Positions 34,023-42,764 of a stretch of DNA of 64,000 nt are shown here, one piece after another. The notes under the pieces are model-generated. The model was not told the origin of the DNA and searched no databases. It saw only the letters and a list, made by a program, of their open reading frames with translations. Each line of letters opens with the position of its first letter. Positions within the stretch are counted from its first letter, which is position 1. The position numbers and the translations under genes are program-made. Source of the DNA: Flavobacterium cerinum (GTDB lineage Bacteria; Bacteroidota; Bacteroidia; Flavobacteriales; Flavobacteriaceae); the NCBI RefSeq assembly GCF_004028155.1, contig NZ_SBII01000001.1, forward strand, positions 434,001 through 498,000. Reading direction: 5' to 3'.

Positions 34023-34685
34023 TTAGAACGATGTAAGCTTTTTAAGGGAAGCTATAGTCGCTACAGGGTCTTGTGCCCTGAAAACATAGTTTCCTGCTAC
34101 CAGTACATCTGCACCGGCCTCAACAAGCTGCTTCGCGTTCTTGTCACTCACACCACCATCTATCTCAATAAGCGTAGAAGCATTGTTTCTTGTTATGATC
34201 TCTTTTAACTGTTTTACTTTATCGTAAGTTCTTTCGATGAAAGACTGACCGCCAAAACCAGGGTTAACGCTCATTAGACACACTACATCAATATCATTGA
34301 TGATGTCTTCCAGAAGAGCAACGTTAGTATGTGGGTTAAGGGCTACACCTGCTTTCATGCCTTCTGCTTTTATAGCCTGAAGCGTACGGTGAAGGTGTGT
34401 ACATGCTTCGAAATGCACTGTTAGGTTTGTAGTGCCTAATTGTGCAAAAGTTTTAATATACTGGTCAGGATTAACGATCATTACATGAACGTCTATAGTT
34501 TTTTTAGCATGACGCGTAATGGCTTCAAGTACCGGCATTCCAAAAGAGATGTTAGGTACAAATACACCGTCCATGATATCAATATGAAACCAGTCGGCCT
34601 CACTGTTATTGATCATTTCGATATCGCGCTGCAGGTTAGCAAAATCTGCTGAAAGCACTGAAGGTGCTATTAAAGTATTTTTCAT
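34023..34685 (-). CDS. rpe: ribulose-phosphate 3-epimerase
   Basis: Pentose-phosphate enzyme that interconverts ribulose 5-phosphate and xylulose 5-phosphate. Its 220 residues show the TIM-barrel signatures: APSVLSADFANLQRDIEMI at the start, DWFHIDIMDGVFVPNISFG with the catalytic/metal Asp and His, LSVHFEACTH-type strand with His, MSVNPGFGGQSFIERTYDKV near residue 135, and IEIDGGVSDKNAKQLVEAGADVLVAGNYVF at the end. All metal ligands (His-Asp pairs and Asp in EIDGGV) are present. It is the first gene of a two-gene unit with the GH30 enzyme. Confidence 0.95.
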   Translation of the reverse strand: MKNTLIAPSVLSADFANLQRDIEMINNSEADWFHIDIMDGVFVPNISFGMPVLEAITRHAKKTIDVHVMIVNPDQYIKTFAQLGTTNLTVHFEACTHLHRTLQAIKAEGMKAGVALNPHTNVALLEDIINDIDVVCLMSVNPGFGGQSFIERTYDKVKQLKEIITRNNASTLIEIDGGVSDKNAKQLVEAGADVLVAGNYVFRAQDPVATIASLKKLTSF

Positions 34686-34706
34686 TGTGAAGTAGAATAG
34701 TTTTCA

Positions 34707-34737
34707 CAAAGATAGCTTTAACTGCTAAAGCTGCAAA
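34707..34737 (-). promoter_or_regulatory. promoter of rpe with internal palindrome
   Basis: On the minus strand TTTG (34734-34737) is followed after 19 bases by TATCTTTG (34707-34714), an ideal Bacteroidetes promoter. The spacer carries a palindrome AGCTTTA-ACTGC-TAAAGCT at 34714-34732. Confidence 0.7.
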
Positions 34738-34917
34738 GCTGTAAAGTCATAAAATTGCTGATTCTTAAAGCTAAAGGACAGGTGTATGGGGTTTGATAGA
34801 TTGATTTCTTACAAAAAATATTTTTAATTCTGCACAATTTTGAGAATTACTACAACGTTATCATTGTAAGATTTGCCATATTTAATTAATTTGAGTCTAG
34901 TTTAAATGGCAGGTTTT

Positions 34918-34952
34918 AGCAAAAAAAAAAACTCCGGTAATCAGCCGGAGTT
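34918..34952 (-). terminator. terminator of the sigma factor gene
   Basis: AACTCCGG (34930-34937) and CCGGAGTT (34945-34952) pair with a 7-base loop; on the minus strand it is followed by at least ten T. It lies about 145 bases past the stop of rpoD. The rest of the 34738-35095 gap is AT-rich with nothing else I can support. Confidence 0.85.
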
Positions 34953-35095
34953 CAATCATCAATCAAAAAACGAACAGTTATTGAACTGTTTGCACGTTAT
35001 ATATTGTTATAGGTATATTGCGTATTAGGAGTGCCAAAATACAAATTTTATTTAAAATATGGAATTCTGGCTGACCTTTTTTGCATATACGTGTA

Positions 35096-35959
35096 TTAAC
35101 CTAAGTAGGTTTTAAGGATTTTGCTGCGAGAAGTATGTTTTAATCTTCTGATAGCCTTTTCTTTAATCTGACGAACACGCTCACGGGTAAGGTCGAAAGT
35201 TTCGCCTATCTCTTCAAGTGTCATCGGGTGCTGGTCACCTAAACCAAAGTATAATCTTACTACATCAGCCTCACGAGGCGTTAATGTTTCCAGAGCTCTT
35301 TCAATTTCGGTACGAAGTGACTCGTGAATTAACTCACGATCCGGGTTTGGAGACTCACCAGAACGTAAAACGTCATACAGGTTAGAATCTTCACCTTCTA
35401 CTAATGGCGCATCCATTGAAAGGTGGCGGCCAGAGTTCTTCATGCTTTCTTTTACATCGTTAACGGTCATGTCCAGCTCTTTTGCAATTTCTTCTGCAGA
35501 AGGGGCACGCTCATTACTTTGCTCCAATAAAGCATACATTTTATTGATCTTATTAATAGACCCAATCTTGTTTAATGGCAGACGAACAATACGTGACTGT
35601 TCTGCTAATGCCTGAAGGATAGATTGACGGATCCACCATACAGCATAGGAAATAAATTTAAAACCACGTGTTTCATCGAAACGCTGTGCAGCCTTAATAA
35701 GTCCTAAGTTTCCTTCGTTAATTAGATCGGGAAGGGTTAAACCCTGATTTTGATATTGTTTTGCAACTGATACCACGAAACGCAAGTTGGCTTTCGTTAA
35801 TTTCTCAAGTGCTTTCTGGTCTCCGGCTTTTATTCTTTGTGCTAACTCTACCTCCTCATCTGCAGTGATCAGATCCACTTTTCCAATTTCCTGAAGGTAC
35901 TTGTCTAATGAAGCAGTTTCCCTGTTGGTTACCTGCTTGGTAATTTTTAGTTGTCTCAT
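35096..35959 (-). CDS. rpoD: primary sigma factor, Bacteroidetes short RpoD type
   Basis: 287 residues, the short form used by Bacteroidetes as the main sigma factor; it lacks the long region 1.1. Region 1.2 starts [30 protein letters not shown]; region 2 has [37 protein letters not shown], binding the -7 element and core; region 3 is [24 protein letters not shown]; region 4 has the -33-binding helix-turn-helix [29 protein letters not shown]. Its preferred promoter is TTG-N19-TAnnTTTG, seen many times in this window. A strong terminator follows. Confidence 0.95.
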   Translation of the reverse strand: MRQLKITKQVTNRETASLDKYLQEIGKVDLITADEEVELAQRIKAGDQKALEKLTKANLRFVVSVAKQYQNQGLTLPDLINEGNLGLIKAAQRFDETRGFKFISYAVWWIRQSILQALAEQSRIVRLPLNKIGSINKINKMYALLEQSNERAPSAEEIAKELDMTVNDVKESMKNSGRHLSMDAPLVEGEDSNLYDVLRSGESPNPDRELIHESLRTEIERALETLTPREADVVRLYFGLGDQHPMTLEEIGETFDLTRERVRQIKEKAIRRLKHTSRSKILKTYLG

Positions 35960-36084
35960 TTAAAATTTCCTGAGTTATTTTGAGTAATCTGGTAGTTATA
36001 CGTAATGAGTGGCAAAAAAGTTACACAGAATTGAAAATTATTTTACATCTGCCTCATTATTGGGCTACTGTTTGTTACTTTATG

Positions 36085-36150
36085 TAATGATTTGCAAAAT
36101 CTATGCCATTGATAACCTTTTGGTTAGCATTGTGATTTTGCAAATCATTA
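36085..36150. repeat. 17-bp inverted repeat, 66 bp overall, upstream of rpoD
   Basis: TAATGATTTGCAAAATC (36085-36101) and GATTTTGCAAATCATTA (36134-36150) are exact reverse complements, separated by 32 bases that themselves contain TAACC-TTT-TGGTTA. It sits between the HerA-like gene (stop 36189) and rpoD (start 35959), with no T run on either strand. It could be a cruciform, a protein-binding site or a transcript hairpin. Confidence 0.8.
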
Positions 36151-36188
36151 TACGGAAATAAGAATTTTAAATGATCGTATTTTTTTAA

Positions 36189-37718
36189 TTATTTTTTGAA
36201 CATTTTACTCAACACTCCAAATACACCTCTGATAAAGGTGGCACTGGTCACTACTTTCACTACCGATTTGCCTATTTCTGTTCCCATTGAAGGTTGGCTT
36301 TTTGTTGATCTGGAAGCTTTTTCTTCGGCCTGTTGTTGCTGTGTTTCCTGCTGCTGTGCTGTTGCGTCTTCGATCTTTTTAATCAGCATTTCGTAAGCAC
36401 TTTCACGGTCTATTTCTTCAATGTATTTTTTTACCAGTTTGGAGTTGGCATTTAGTGCTGCAATTTCATCATCGGTAAGAATGTCCATGCGGCTCATTGG
36501 TGCTCTCAGCATGGTTGCTGCGAGTGGGGTAGGAACGCCTTTTTCGCTTAAGGCGGTAATTAATGCTTCACCCGTTCCTAGCTGGGTGATGATCTCATCG
36601 GTTTTATAAAATTCGGATATAGGGTAGTTTTCTGCGGTAAGCTTTATGGCTTTACGGTCGGCAGCGGTAAAGGCACGCAGGGCGTGCTGTATCTTTAAAC
36701 CTAACTGGCTCAATACCCCAGTGGGTACGTCGGTAGGGTTTTGGGTCACAAAGAAGATACCTACGCCTTTAGAACGTATTAGTTTTACTATGGTTTCAAT
36801 CTGATCCAGTAATGTTTTACTCGCCTGATCGAATATAAGGTGTGCTTCATCAATAAAAATAACCAGTTCCGGCCTGTCGGCATCCCCTCTTTCGGGCATC
36901 AGGTTATAAATCTCCGCTAAAAGCGAAAGCATAAAAGTAGAGAAGAGTTTTGGCTTGTCCTGGATATCGGTAAGGCGCATAATGTTTATATAGCCTCTGC
37001 CTTCACTGTCTATGCGCATCAGGTCGTTAGTATCAAAAGACATTTCACCAAAAAACATATCGGCACCCTGCTGTTCCAGTTCGATGATCTTGCGGAGAAT
37101 CAGTCCGGTTGTAGAGGTAGAGATCTTTCCGTATTCTTTTTCAATTTCGTCTTTGCCTTCTTCAGTAATGTATTGAAGTACTTTTTTAATGTCTTTTAAA
37201 TCGAGCAGCGGCATTCCTTTATCGTCACAGTACTTAAATATAACCCCTACAACGCCTGTTTGGGTGTCATTAAGGTCTAATACCCGTGAGAAGAGTACAG
37301 GTCCAAACTCTGATACGGTAGATCGCAAACGCACCCCGTTTTGCTTGGAGAGTGACATCAGTTCTACCGGGAAACCTTTGGCAGAAAATGGGAGCCCGAT
37401 CTTAGCCATCCTTTCGGTAATAAACGGCTTTTCTTCTCCGGGTTTGGCGATACCGCTCAAATCTCCTTTTATATCCATCATTAATACAGGGATACCGTTC
37501 TCCGAAAGCTGTTCTGATAACACCTGAAGGGTCTTGGTTTTTCCGGTTCCGGTTGCTCCGGATATCAGTCCGTGCCTGTTTAATGTCTTTAACGGAATTT
37601 TGATGTGGGCTCCTTCTACAGGCTGGCCGTTGAGCATTGCTGTTCCCAGGGTTATAGAATCGCCCTGGGTTTCATATCCTTTACTTATGGTTTGAGCGAA
37701 AAGAGTTGTATCTGCCAT
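36189..37718 (-). CDS. HerA/DUF853-type ATPase
   Basis: 509 residues. The AAA+/FtsK-HerA-like core shows Walker A ISGATGTGKTKTLQ near residue 53, Walker B PELVIFIDEAHLIFD near residue 284, and a sensor/arginine-like region ALRAFTAADRKAIK. It begins with NGQPVEGAHIKIPLKTLNRHGLI, as in DUF853 proteins, and ends with a Gln-rich linker (TAQQQETQQQQAEEKASRS). These ATPases are widespread in bacteria; some assist in DNA ends or in phage defence with NurA, but no NurA-like partner is adjacent, so I do not assign a role. Confidence 0.85.
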   Translation of the reverse strand: MADTTLFAQTISKGYETQGDSITLGTAMLNGQPVEGAHIKIPLKTLNRHGLISGATGTGKTKTLQVLSEQLSENGIPVLMMDIKGDLSGIAKPGEEKPFITERMAKIGLPFSAKGFPVELMSLSKQNGVRLRSTVSEFGPVLFSRVLDLNDTQTGVVGVIFKYCDDKGMPLLDLKDIKKVLQYITEEGKDEIEKEYGKISTSTTGLILRKIIELEQQGADMFFGEMSFDTNDLMRIDSEGRGYINIMRLTDIQDKPKLFSTFMLSLLAEIYNLMPERGDADRPELVIFIDEAHLIFDQASKTLLDQIETIVKLIRSKGVGIFFVTQNPTDVPTGVLSQLGLKIQHALRAFTAADRKAIKLTAENYPISEFYKTDEIITQLGTGEALITALSEKGVPTPLAATMLRAPMSRMDILTDDEIAALNANSKLVKKYIEEIDRESAYEMLIKKIEDATAQQQETQQQQAEEKASRSTKSQPSMGTEIGKSVVKVVTSATFIRGVFGVLSKMFKK

Positions 37719-37890
37719 TAGATGCTTGTTTTATGATTCTAAATTTCGCATTTAATTTTTGTCTGGCAAATAGTATTTGGATTTAATTTTAAGAATGGAT
37801 CTTGTCTGTTGAGAATATTTGAGTTGTTATTCTTAAAAGAGGCTAATGAGTGGAGTAGAATTATATTTTTAGCAGTATTTGGTATATATT

Positions 37891-37926
37891 TACTGTTTTT
37901 AACATAATTTACTGTTAAAAACAGTA
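37891..37926. promoter_or_regulatory. 13-bp inverted repeat upstream of the M48 gene
   Basis: TACTGTTTTTAAC (37891-37903) and GTTAAAAACAGTA (37914-37926) are exact complements with a 10-base loop. It ends 33 bases before ATG 37960 and could be an operator or a leader hairpin. Confidence 0.65.
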
Positions 37927-37959
37927 TTTCGGGAATTAAGTTTTTAAATCAATTAAAGC

Positions 37960-39246
37960 ATGAAGTTTATTTTTACTATAATAGCTCTGGTGTTCTGTGG
38001 GTTATTTATTAATGGGCAAACAAATTTTGTTTCTATAGATACTACGTCGTTTGTTTGTAAAGCCAATTTGAATTTGGAATACAAGAAAAAATTTGAAAGC
38101 ATTAATAAAAAGAAATCTGCATTAAATTCGGCACAGAAAAATATAACTAAAGAGATATATAGCGAAATACAGGACAATTTTTTAGATAAGATAAACAGTA
38201 ACAATTTTATCTGTGATGATAAAATCAACCCTTACCTTCAAGGCTTAATGGATGAGGTGCTTATTAAAAGCGGCATATCGCCCGAAGGTTATAAAATGCT
38301 TTTATCGAGGAATTCGGAAATCAATGCTTATAATACCGGTGATGGAACTATAGTGGTAAATTACGGTTTGTTTTTAGCAACAGATAATGAAGATGAATTA
38401 GTTTTTATTATTTCTCATGAAATTGGGCATCAATTTTTGAACCATATAAAAAACGATATCGAAACGTTTGCCTTATTATCTACGTCTGAAGAGGTGGTTA
38501 AGAAAACAAAAGAAATCAGGAAGCAAAAGTATGGCAGAGCTACAACGGCAAGTGATTTGCTAAAAAATATACGTTATCAAAATTATAGTGAACGCAGGAA
38601 AAAAGAAATCGAGGCAGATTCTATCGGCCTGGTGTTTTATAAAAAAACAATGCGTAATCCTAAAGCGGCAATTGCTGTTTTAGGAAAGCTTGATGATTCT
38701 GATAAAGAGAAAGATTCTATTATGCCGGGCGATTATAAGCGTGTTTTTGAAAAAGGGGGTTTTGTGGTAAAGCAAAAATATTTTGAAGAAGAAGAAAGCT
38801 TATTTAAAAAATATGATAAAACAAAACGTATCGATGTCGATTCGTTAAAAACGCATCCGGATTGCATTACCCGTGTAAAACTTCTTAAAGACCACCTGGA
38901 TAATAAGTTTACAGCTCAGTATAGCAGTTCCAATAGTTTTTTGGAGATTAAAAAGAATAGTGCTTATCAAAACCTTTTTAATCTATTCACCGCCGAAAAA
39001 TATGGATTATCTCTTTATGAAGCCTTAAAGCTTTATAAGAATGATAGTGAAAACCCAATTCTTAAAAATATTATTTACCTGAATTTCACTAAGATTTATG
39101 CTTCAAGAGGGAGTTATACCATAAACCGGTATGTGCCGACACACGATAATCTGCATAATACGGCGAGCCTTAACAGGTTTATCAGCTTTGTGAACAATAT
39201 TAAAATGACCGATCTTGAAATTATCATAAACAACTTTAAATCTTAA
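37960..39246 (+). CDS. M48-family metalloprotease, secreted
   Basis: 428 residues with a signal peptide (FIFTIIALVFCGLFINGQ). The zinc motif is HEIGHQFLNH near residue 148 (HExxH), and the third ligand is Glu in RRKKEIEADSIGLVFYKK near residue 217, the M48 pattern also seen in BepA/HtpX. After it comes a helical C-terminal region with THPDCITRVKLLKDHL, the region where M48 proteins usually have THPxxxxR. It should act in the periplasm. It is coupled to the next gene, which starts 2 bases after its stop. Confidence 0.85.
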   Translation: MKFIFTIIALVFCGLFINGQTNFVSIDTTSFVCKANLNLEYKKKFESINKKKSALNSAQKNITKEIYSEIQDNFLDKINSNNFICDDKINPYLQGLMDEVLIKSGISPEGYKMLLSRNSEINAYNTGDGTIVVNYGLFLATDNEDELVFIISHEIGHQFLNHIKNDIETFALLSTSEEVVKKTKEIRKQKYGRATTASDLLKNIRYQNYSERRKKEIEADSIGLVFYKKTMRNPKAAIAVLGKLDDSDKEKDSIMPGDYKRVFEKGGFVVKQKYFEEEESLFKKYDKTKRIDVDSLKTHPDCITRVKLLKDHLDNKFTAQYSSSNSFLEIKKNSAYQNLFNLFTAEKYGLSLYEALKLYKNDSENPILKNIIYLNFTKIYASRGSYTINRYVPTHDNLHNTASLNRFISFVNNIKMTDLEIIINNFKS

Positions 39247-39248
39247 AA

Positions 39249-40775
39249 TTGAGAAATAATTACCTGTTGCTTTTGCTTTGCTTTTTCTGCTGTACCAGTT
39301 ATGGGCAGATAACTAATTTAAGTAAACTATCTAAAGGGAAGTTTTATTCGTCTGATGTTATAAAAGATGAAAAGAATAATATCAAAGGATATTTTATATT
39401 ATTTGAATCAGATAAGGTTGCCAAAGAGACTGTTGAACTTGAGTATGTTGTGCTTGATGAAAACCTTACTAAGGTTACCAACGGTTTTATGACAGAAATG
39501 AAATATGAATCGTGGCTTATAGATGCAGAGAAGATCACCGTAGGTGTTTCATTGTATAAAAATAAATTATTATTGGAATTAGCTGATTATGCTAATGGAG
39601 TAAGCCTTTTTCAGCGGTATAGGATTCTTGATGTCGTTACTAACGAAATGAGTAAGCCTTTTGATTTTATTAAAGGTTCTCTAAGGCTAAATCCGGTATT
39701 TGACCGTAAGAATAGTAATATGAGTAACAATATGTCTGAGAATATCTCATTTTATGATGGTGTAGGTATGATGGTACATTCTAAAACTTTAAACAAAAAG
39801 GAAGGAAGAACAAAAAGATATCTTGCACATTATAATGATGATCTTAAAGAGGAGTGGAAGTATGAGTATTCGGAAGTTGAGGATAAAAAGAAAAAAATTT
39901 TAACTTACCTGGCTTCCGATGAAGATGTAATAGTGTTATTTAATCGTTATACAAAAAATAATAATGAAGGTACTTATCTGCCGGAAGTTTCTACATTATT
40001 CCTGGATGCAAAGAAAGGCACATTACGTAAAGAATTTCAATTCCCTGAACTTGATAAGTTTAGTTACAGGGTGGTAGACTGTGTTATTACGAATGATAAA
40101 GTATACCTGATGGGGAATTATGCTAAAGGTAATAAATATGCAAGTTTAGATGATACGGAAAATATTGGTCTTTATAAACTTGTGTTTAACAAAAAAACAG
40201 GAGAACTGTTAGACAAGAACTATTTTAAATGGGAAAGTTTGGTAGGTAAGCTTGACATTAAGAAAAATGGGTATGTGAGAAAGGAAGGGCAGCTGTATAC
40301 GCATAATATGTTATTGAAAAGTGATGGAAATATAATTGCGGTTACCGAAGCTTTTATTAATAAACCTATTATTACTAATAATATGTACTTTTTAGAACTT
40401 GATGATAAATTTGAAGTTAAGGACTTATTTGAAGTGACAAAATTCAGGAATAAATTTCCTGGAACTAATGCGTATTCAAGTGATATTAAAAATTACGGAA
40501 TGTTTGACTTTATAGATTATCAGGATTTGGGTGATGATGAGTTTCTATTCTTTCTTAATGATAATGAGAAAAAGTCTAAAAACAGGAAGAAAAGCACATT
40601 GTATGGTATAGTCTCTTATTCTGATGGGAAATTTAAGAGACAAACCTTAGATTTAAAAACAGAAACGAGCAACATTAAAGCCTATAATTCTAAAAAAGGC
40701 TACTTAATGCTGGTTGAAAATTTTGATGAGAAGAACAAGTCTACTGAATTCAGGCTTGAAAAGATAAATTACTAA
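39249..40775 (+). CDS. secreted hypothetical protein, 508 aa, coupled to the M48 gene
   Basis: Starts at TTG 39249, two bases after the upstream stop; no ATG in frame exists until much later and the first 20 residues form a good signal peptide (NNYLLLLLCFFCCTSYG), so the TTG start is well supported. The mature part has no domain I can name; it is rich in Lys, Asp and aromatic residues and looks beta-rich with many KxGxxL-like turns, which would suit a propeller-like fold (speculation). It is probably translationally coupled to the protease and may work with it. Confidence 0.6.
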   Translation: MRNNYLLLLLCFFCCTSYGQITNLSKLSKGKFYSSDVIKDEKNNIKGYFILFESDKVAKETVELEYVVLDENLTKVTNGFMTEMKYESWLIDAEKITVGVSLYKNKLLLELADYANGVSLFQRYRILDVVTNEMSKPFDFIKGSLRLNPVFDRKNSNMSNNMSENISFYDGVGMMVHSKTLNKKEGRTKRYLAHYNDDLKEEWKYEYSEVEDKKKKILTYLASDEDVIVLFNRYTKNNNEGTYLPEVSTLFLDAKKGTLRKEFQFPELDKFSYRVVDCVITNDKVYLMGNYAKGNKYASLDDTENIGLYKLVFNKKTGELLDKNYFKWESLVGKLDIKKNGYVRKEGQLYTHNMLLKSDGNIIAVTEAFINKPIITNNMYFLELDDKFEVKDLFEVTKFRNKFPGTNAYSSDIKNYGMFDFIDYQDLGDDEFLFFLNDNEKKSKNRKKSTLYGIVSYSDGKFKRQTLDLKTETSNIKAYNSKKGYLMLVENFDEKNKSTEFRLEKINY

Positions 40776-40793
40776 CATCTACATGTCCAGATA

Positions 40794-40825
40794 AAAAAAC
40801 ACCTCCTGATTTTAGGAGGTGTTTC
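40794..40825 (+). terminator. terminator of the M48 operon
   Basis: ACACCTCCT and AGGAGGTGT pair around a GATTTT loop, ahead of TTTCTTTTT. Confidence 0.85.
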
Positions 40826-40925
40826 TTTTTAATTGTTTTTTAAATGTCGTCTTGATTTTAATGCTGTCTATTGTGTGTTTTCTATTGTGTTGACTGTTAG
40901 TGATTAACGATGCTCAGAATTAATT

Positions 40926-41888
40926 TTAAAATCCGAGGTCAAGTTCGCTATTGATCTTCTGGATGTAAAAATCGATCTTTTGATGGGCTTTATTAAAAAA
41001 CAGCTTTCGGTCGCGTGTACCCGACTGGTTGAGCGATTTTGAATTTTTTACCTGATGTTTAAAAAAATCGAGGGCATTACCACACGTTGCAGCATCATTG
41101 GTTATAAAATATCCCAGCATGGTATAGGGTACAAATAATGACTGTTTTTGAGGTGCTGACAGCAGTACATTGTTGTTTAGGATGAGCAGTTCATTATAAT
41201 ACAAGTGAAAGCGTGATCCTTCTTTAGAGCAGCGGTCTTCGGCGGTTTGCAGTATGGTTTTAAGGTCGGCACAAAGCAACTGGGCATTGGTTAAGGACAA
41301 CAGTCCCGACTGGAAGAAATAGTAAATTTGCTGAAGGCTGCTGTTTATAGTTGTATCATTCCAAACTTCGTTTACTTCTACATTTTCATAGACAGCTTTG
41401 AGTTTTGTACTGTGTTCCAGCAATGCATTGTTTATAGTGAAATTTTCAAATGTATCCTGGTTTTGCGTGCCGGACAGCAGGTTGAGCCATACATAGAGCT
41501 TGAACTTGGATAACAGTGTACCGCCAATGGTATGAAACAGTGGAATATCTTTTGCAGAATAATACATTTTTGCATCGGGCACATTAAGAAAGCTGCTAAT
41601 GTTTTCTGCCGAATGGCGAAAGTAAGCCTCCATGTCTGCCATGGAACGAATCTCGGCCGTTTTTTCTACAATTACCTTTTTACCATCTGAAAAAAGGGCA
41701 TCCATAGAAATGGAATAGTGCCTGCAGAGGGTAATGGTTTCTTCTATTGAGAATTTACTTTTTTGAGATACCCTGCGATGTGCAGCATCATAACTGATAC
41801 TGAGCCTTTCTGCAATTTCTTCAATAAGGGAAACCGACTTTTCCAGTTTCTGACGAATGGCTTTAAGCAAGAGTTCCTGATTATCCAT
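40926..41888 (-). CDS. HTH transcriptional regulator with large C-terminal domain
   Basis: 320 residues from ATG 41888; an in-frame GTG at 41903 lies in the promoter. An N-terminal helix-turn-helix (SLIEEIAERLSISYDAAHRRVSQKSKFSIEETITLCRHYSIS) resembles the BetR-like domain of Bacteroidetes regulators, and the remaining 240 residues are helical and unassigned. A TATATTTG element at 41903-41910 on the minus strand is its promoter. It diverges from a secreted repeat protein gene, a recurring arrangement for local control. Confidence 0.7.
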   Translation of the reverse strand: MDNQELLLKAIRQKLEKSVSLIEEIAERLSISYDAAHRRVSQKSKFSIEETITLCRHYSISMDALFSDGKKVIVEKTAEIRSMADMEAYFRHSAENISSFLNVPDAKMYYSAKDIPLFHTIGGTLLSKFKLYVWLNLLSGTQNQDTFENFTINNALLEHSTKLKAVYENVEVNEVWNDTTINSSLQQIYYFFQSGLLSLTNAQLLCADLKTILQTAEDRCSKEGSRFHLYYNELLILNNNVLLSAPQKQSLFVPYTMLGYFITNDAATCGNALDFFKHQVKNSKSLNQSGTRDRKLFFNKAHQKIDFYIQKINSELDLGF

Positions 41889-41902
41889 ATTTGCGATTTT
41901 CA

Positions 41903-41965
41903 CAAATATAGGATTTATATTAATTCATTTCCGCAAATTCATTTGTTCTATTCGCAATAGATTTG
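41903..41965. promoter_or_regulatory. divergent promoters of the regulator and the repeat protein
   Basis: Minus strand: TATATTTG at 41903-41910, start near 41899. Plus strand: TAGATTTG at 41958-41965, start near 41970 for the ATG at 41989. The region between contains related GCAAAT/ATTCATTT repeats that could be operator sites. Confidence 0.55.
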
Positions 41966-41988
41966 GTAAGAATTTTAAATCATTTATT

Positions 41989-42753
41989 ATGAAAACAAAT
42001 TTATGTGTGGCTGTTATATTGCTATTGTGCTTTTCGGCCGTTGCTCAGGAAACTGAAAAAAGAAAATTTAGATTTCCAGTTTGGCTTTACACAGCAGATA
42101 AAGTTGATATTTATGGACTTTCAGTAGGTGTTGGGTCGGATCTTTATCAGAATTCTGACTATGTAGGAGTACGATCTAATGGTATTCGTATCGAACCGGT
42201 CTCGGAGTCGTTACTAATTGCTACACTAATTTTTGGCCCTGATACAGTCGATTATCCACTAAATGCTTCGGAGCACGATGCATTCTCAAAAAAAATACCC
42301 AATGAAATTATCAATGGGCTTAATCTTTCCTGTGGTACGAATGCCTTTGCAAATGTGAACGGTATAACTATATCGGCGATAAGCCAGTCCCTCAAAGATA
42401 CTAACGGGATATCGCTGGCAGGATTGGGCAGCGGTTCATTTCGTAATAATGGTATCCAGATAGCAGGGGCGGGTACCAGCTCTCTTTACAGTATGGGGAT
42501 TATTGCCAGCTGCCTTAATACAGACGTTTATAAAGGGTGTGGTTTGCAGATAGGCGGATTTAATAAGTCTGTCGAATTCAACGGTGTACAGATAGGCATT
42601 TTTAATAATGTAATGACTCCCGGTGAAAAGTTTTCGGGACTGCAGATAGGTGTTTTTAATAACACTAAAAAACTGCGCGGTATACAGTTAGGGCTATTAA
42701 ATAAAAATGAAAAACGCACACTGCCGCTTATCAACTGGAATTTTAGAGATTAA
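41989..42753 (+). CDS. secreted protein with NG-I/L-Q-I-G-x-x-N repeats
   Basis: 254 residues with a signal peptide (LCVAVILLLCFSAVAQ). The second half carries tandem short repeats of the form NGxQIxxxGxx, then GLQIGGFNK, GVQIGIFNN, GLQIGVFNN, GIQLGLLNK. Such repeats form a regular stacked structure like pentapeptide or LA_2272-type surface proteins, suggesting a beta-solenoid at the surface. No enzymatic motif is seen. It diverges from the HTH regulator, which is its likely controller. Confidence 0.7.
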   Translation: MKTNLCVAVILLLCFSAVAQETEKRKFRFPVWLYTADKVDIYGLSVGVGSDLYQNSDYVGVRSNGIRIEPVSESLLIATLIFGPDTVDYPLNASEHDAFSKKIPNEIINGLNLSCGTNAFANVNGITISAISQSLKDTNGISLAGLGSGSFRNNGIQIAGAGTSSLYSMGIIASCLNTDVYKGCGLQIGGFNKSVEFNGVQIGIFNNVMTPGEKFSGLQIGVFNNTKKLRGIQLGLLNKNEKRTLPLINWNFRD

Positions 42754-42764
42754 ATGGATAATCA

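Noticed and set aside
36085..36150. Inverted repeat as an insertion sequence or MITE
   Set aside because: No target-site duplication is visible at the ends and no transposase remnant or second copy is seen in the window.
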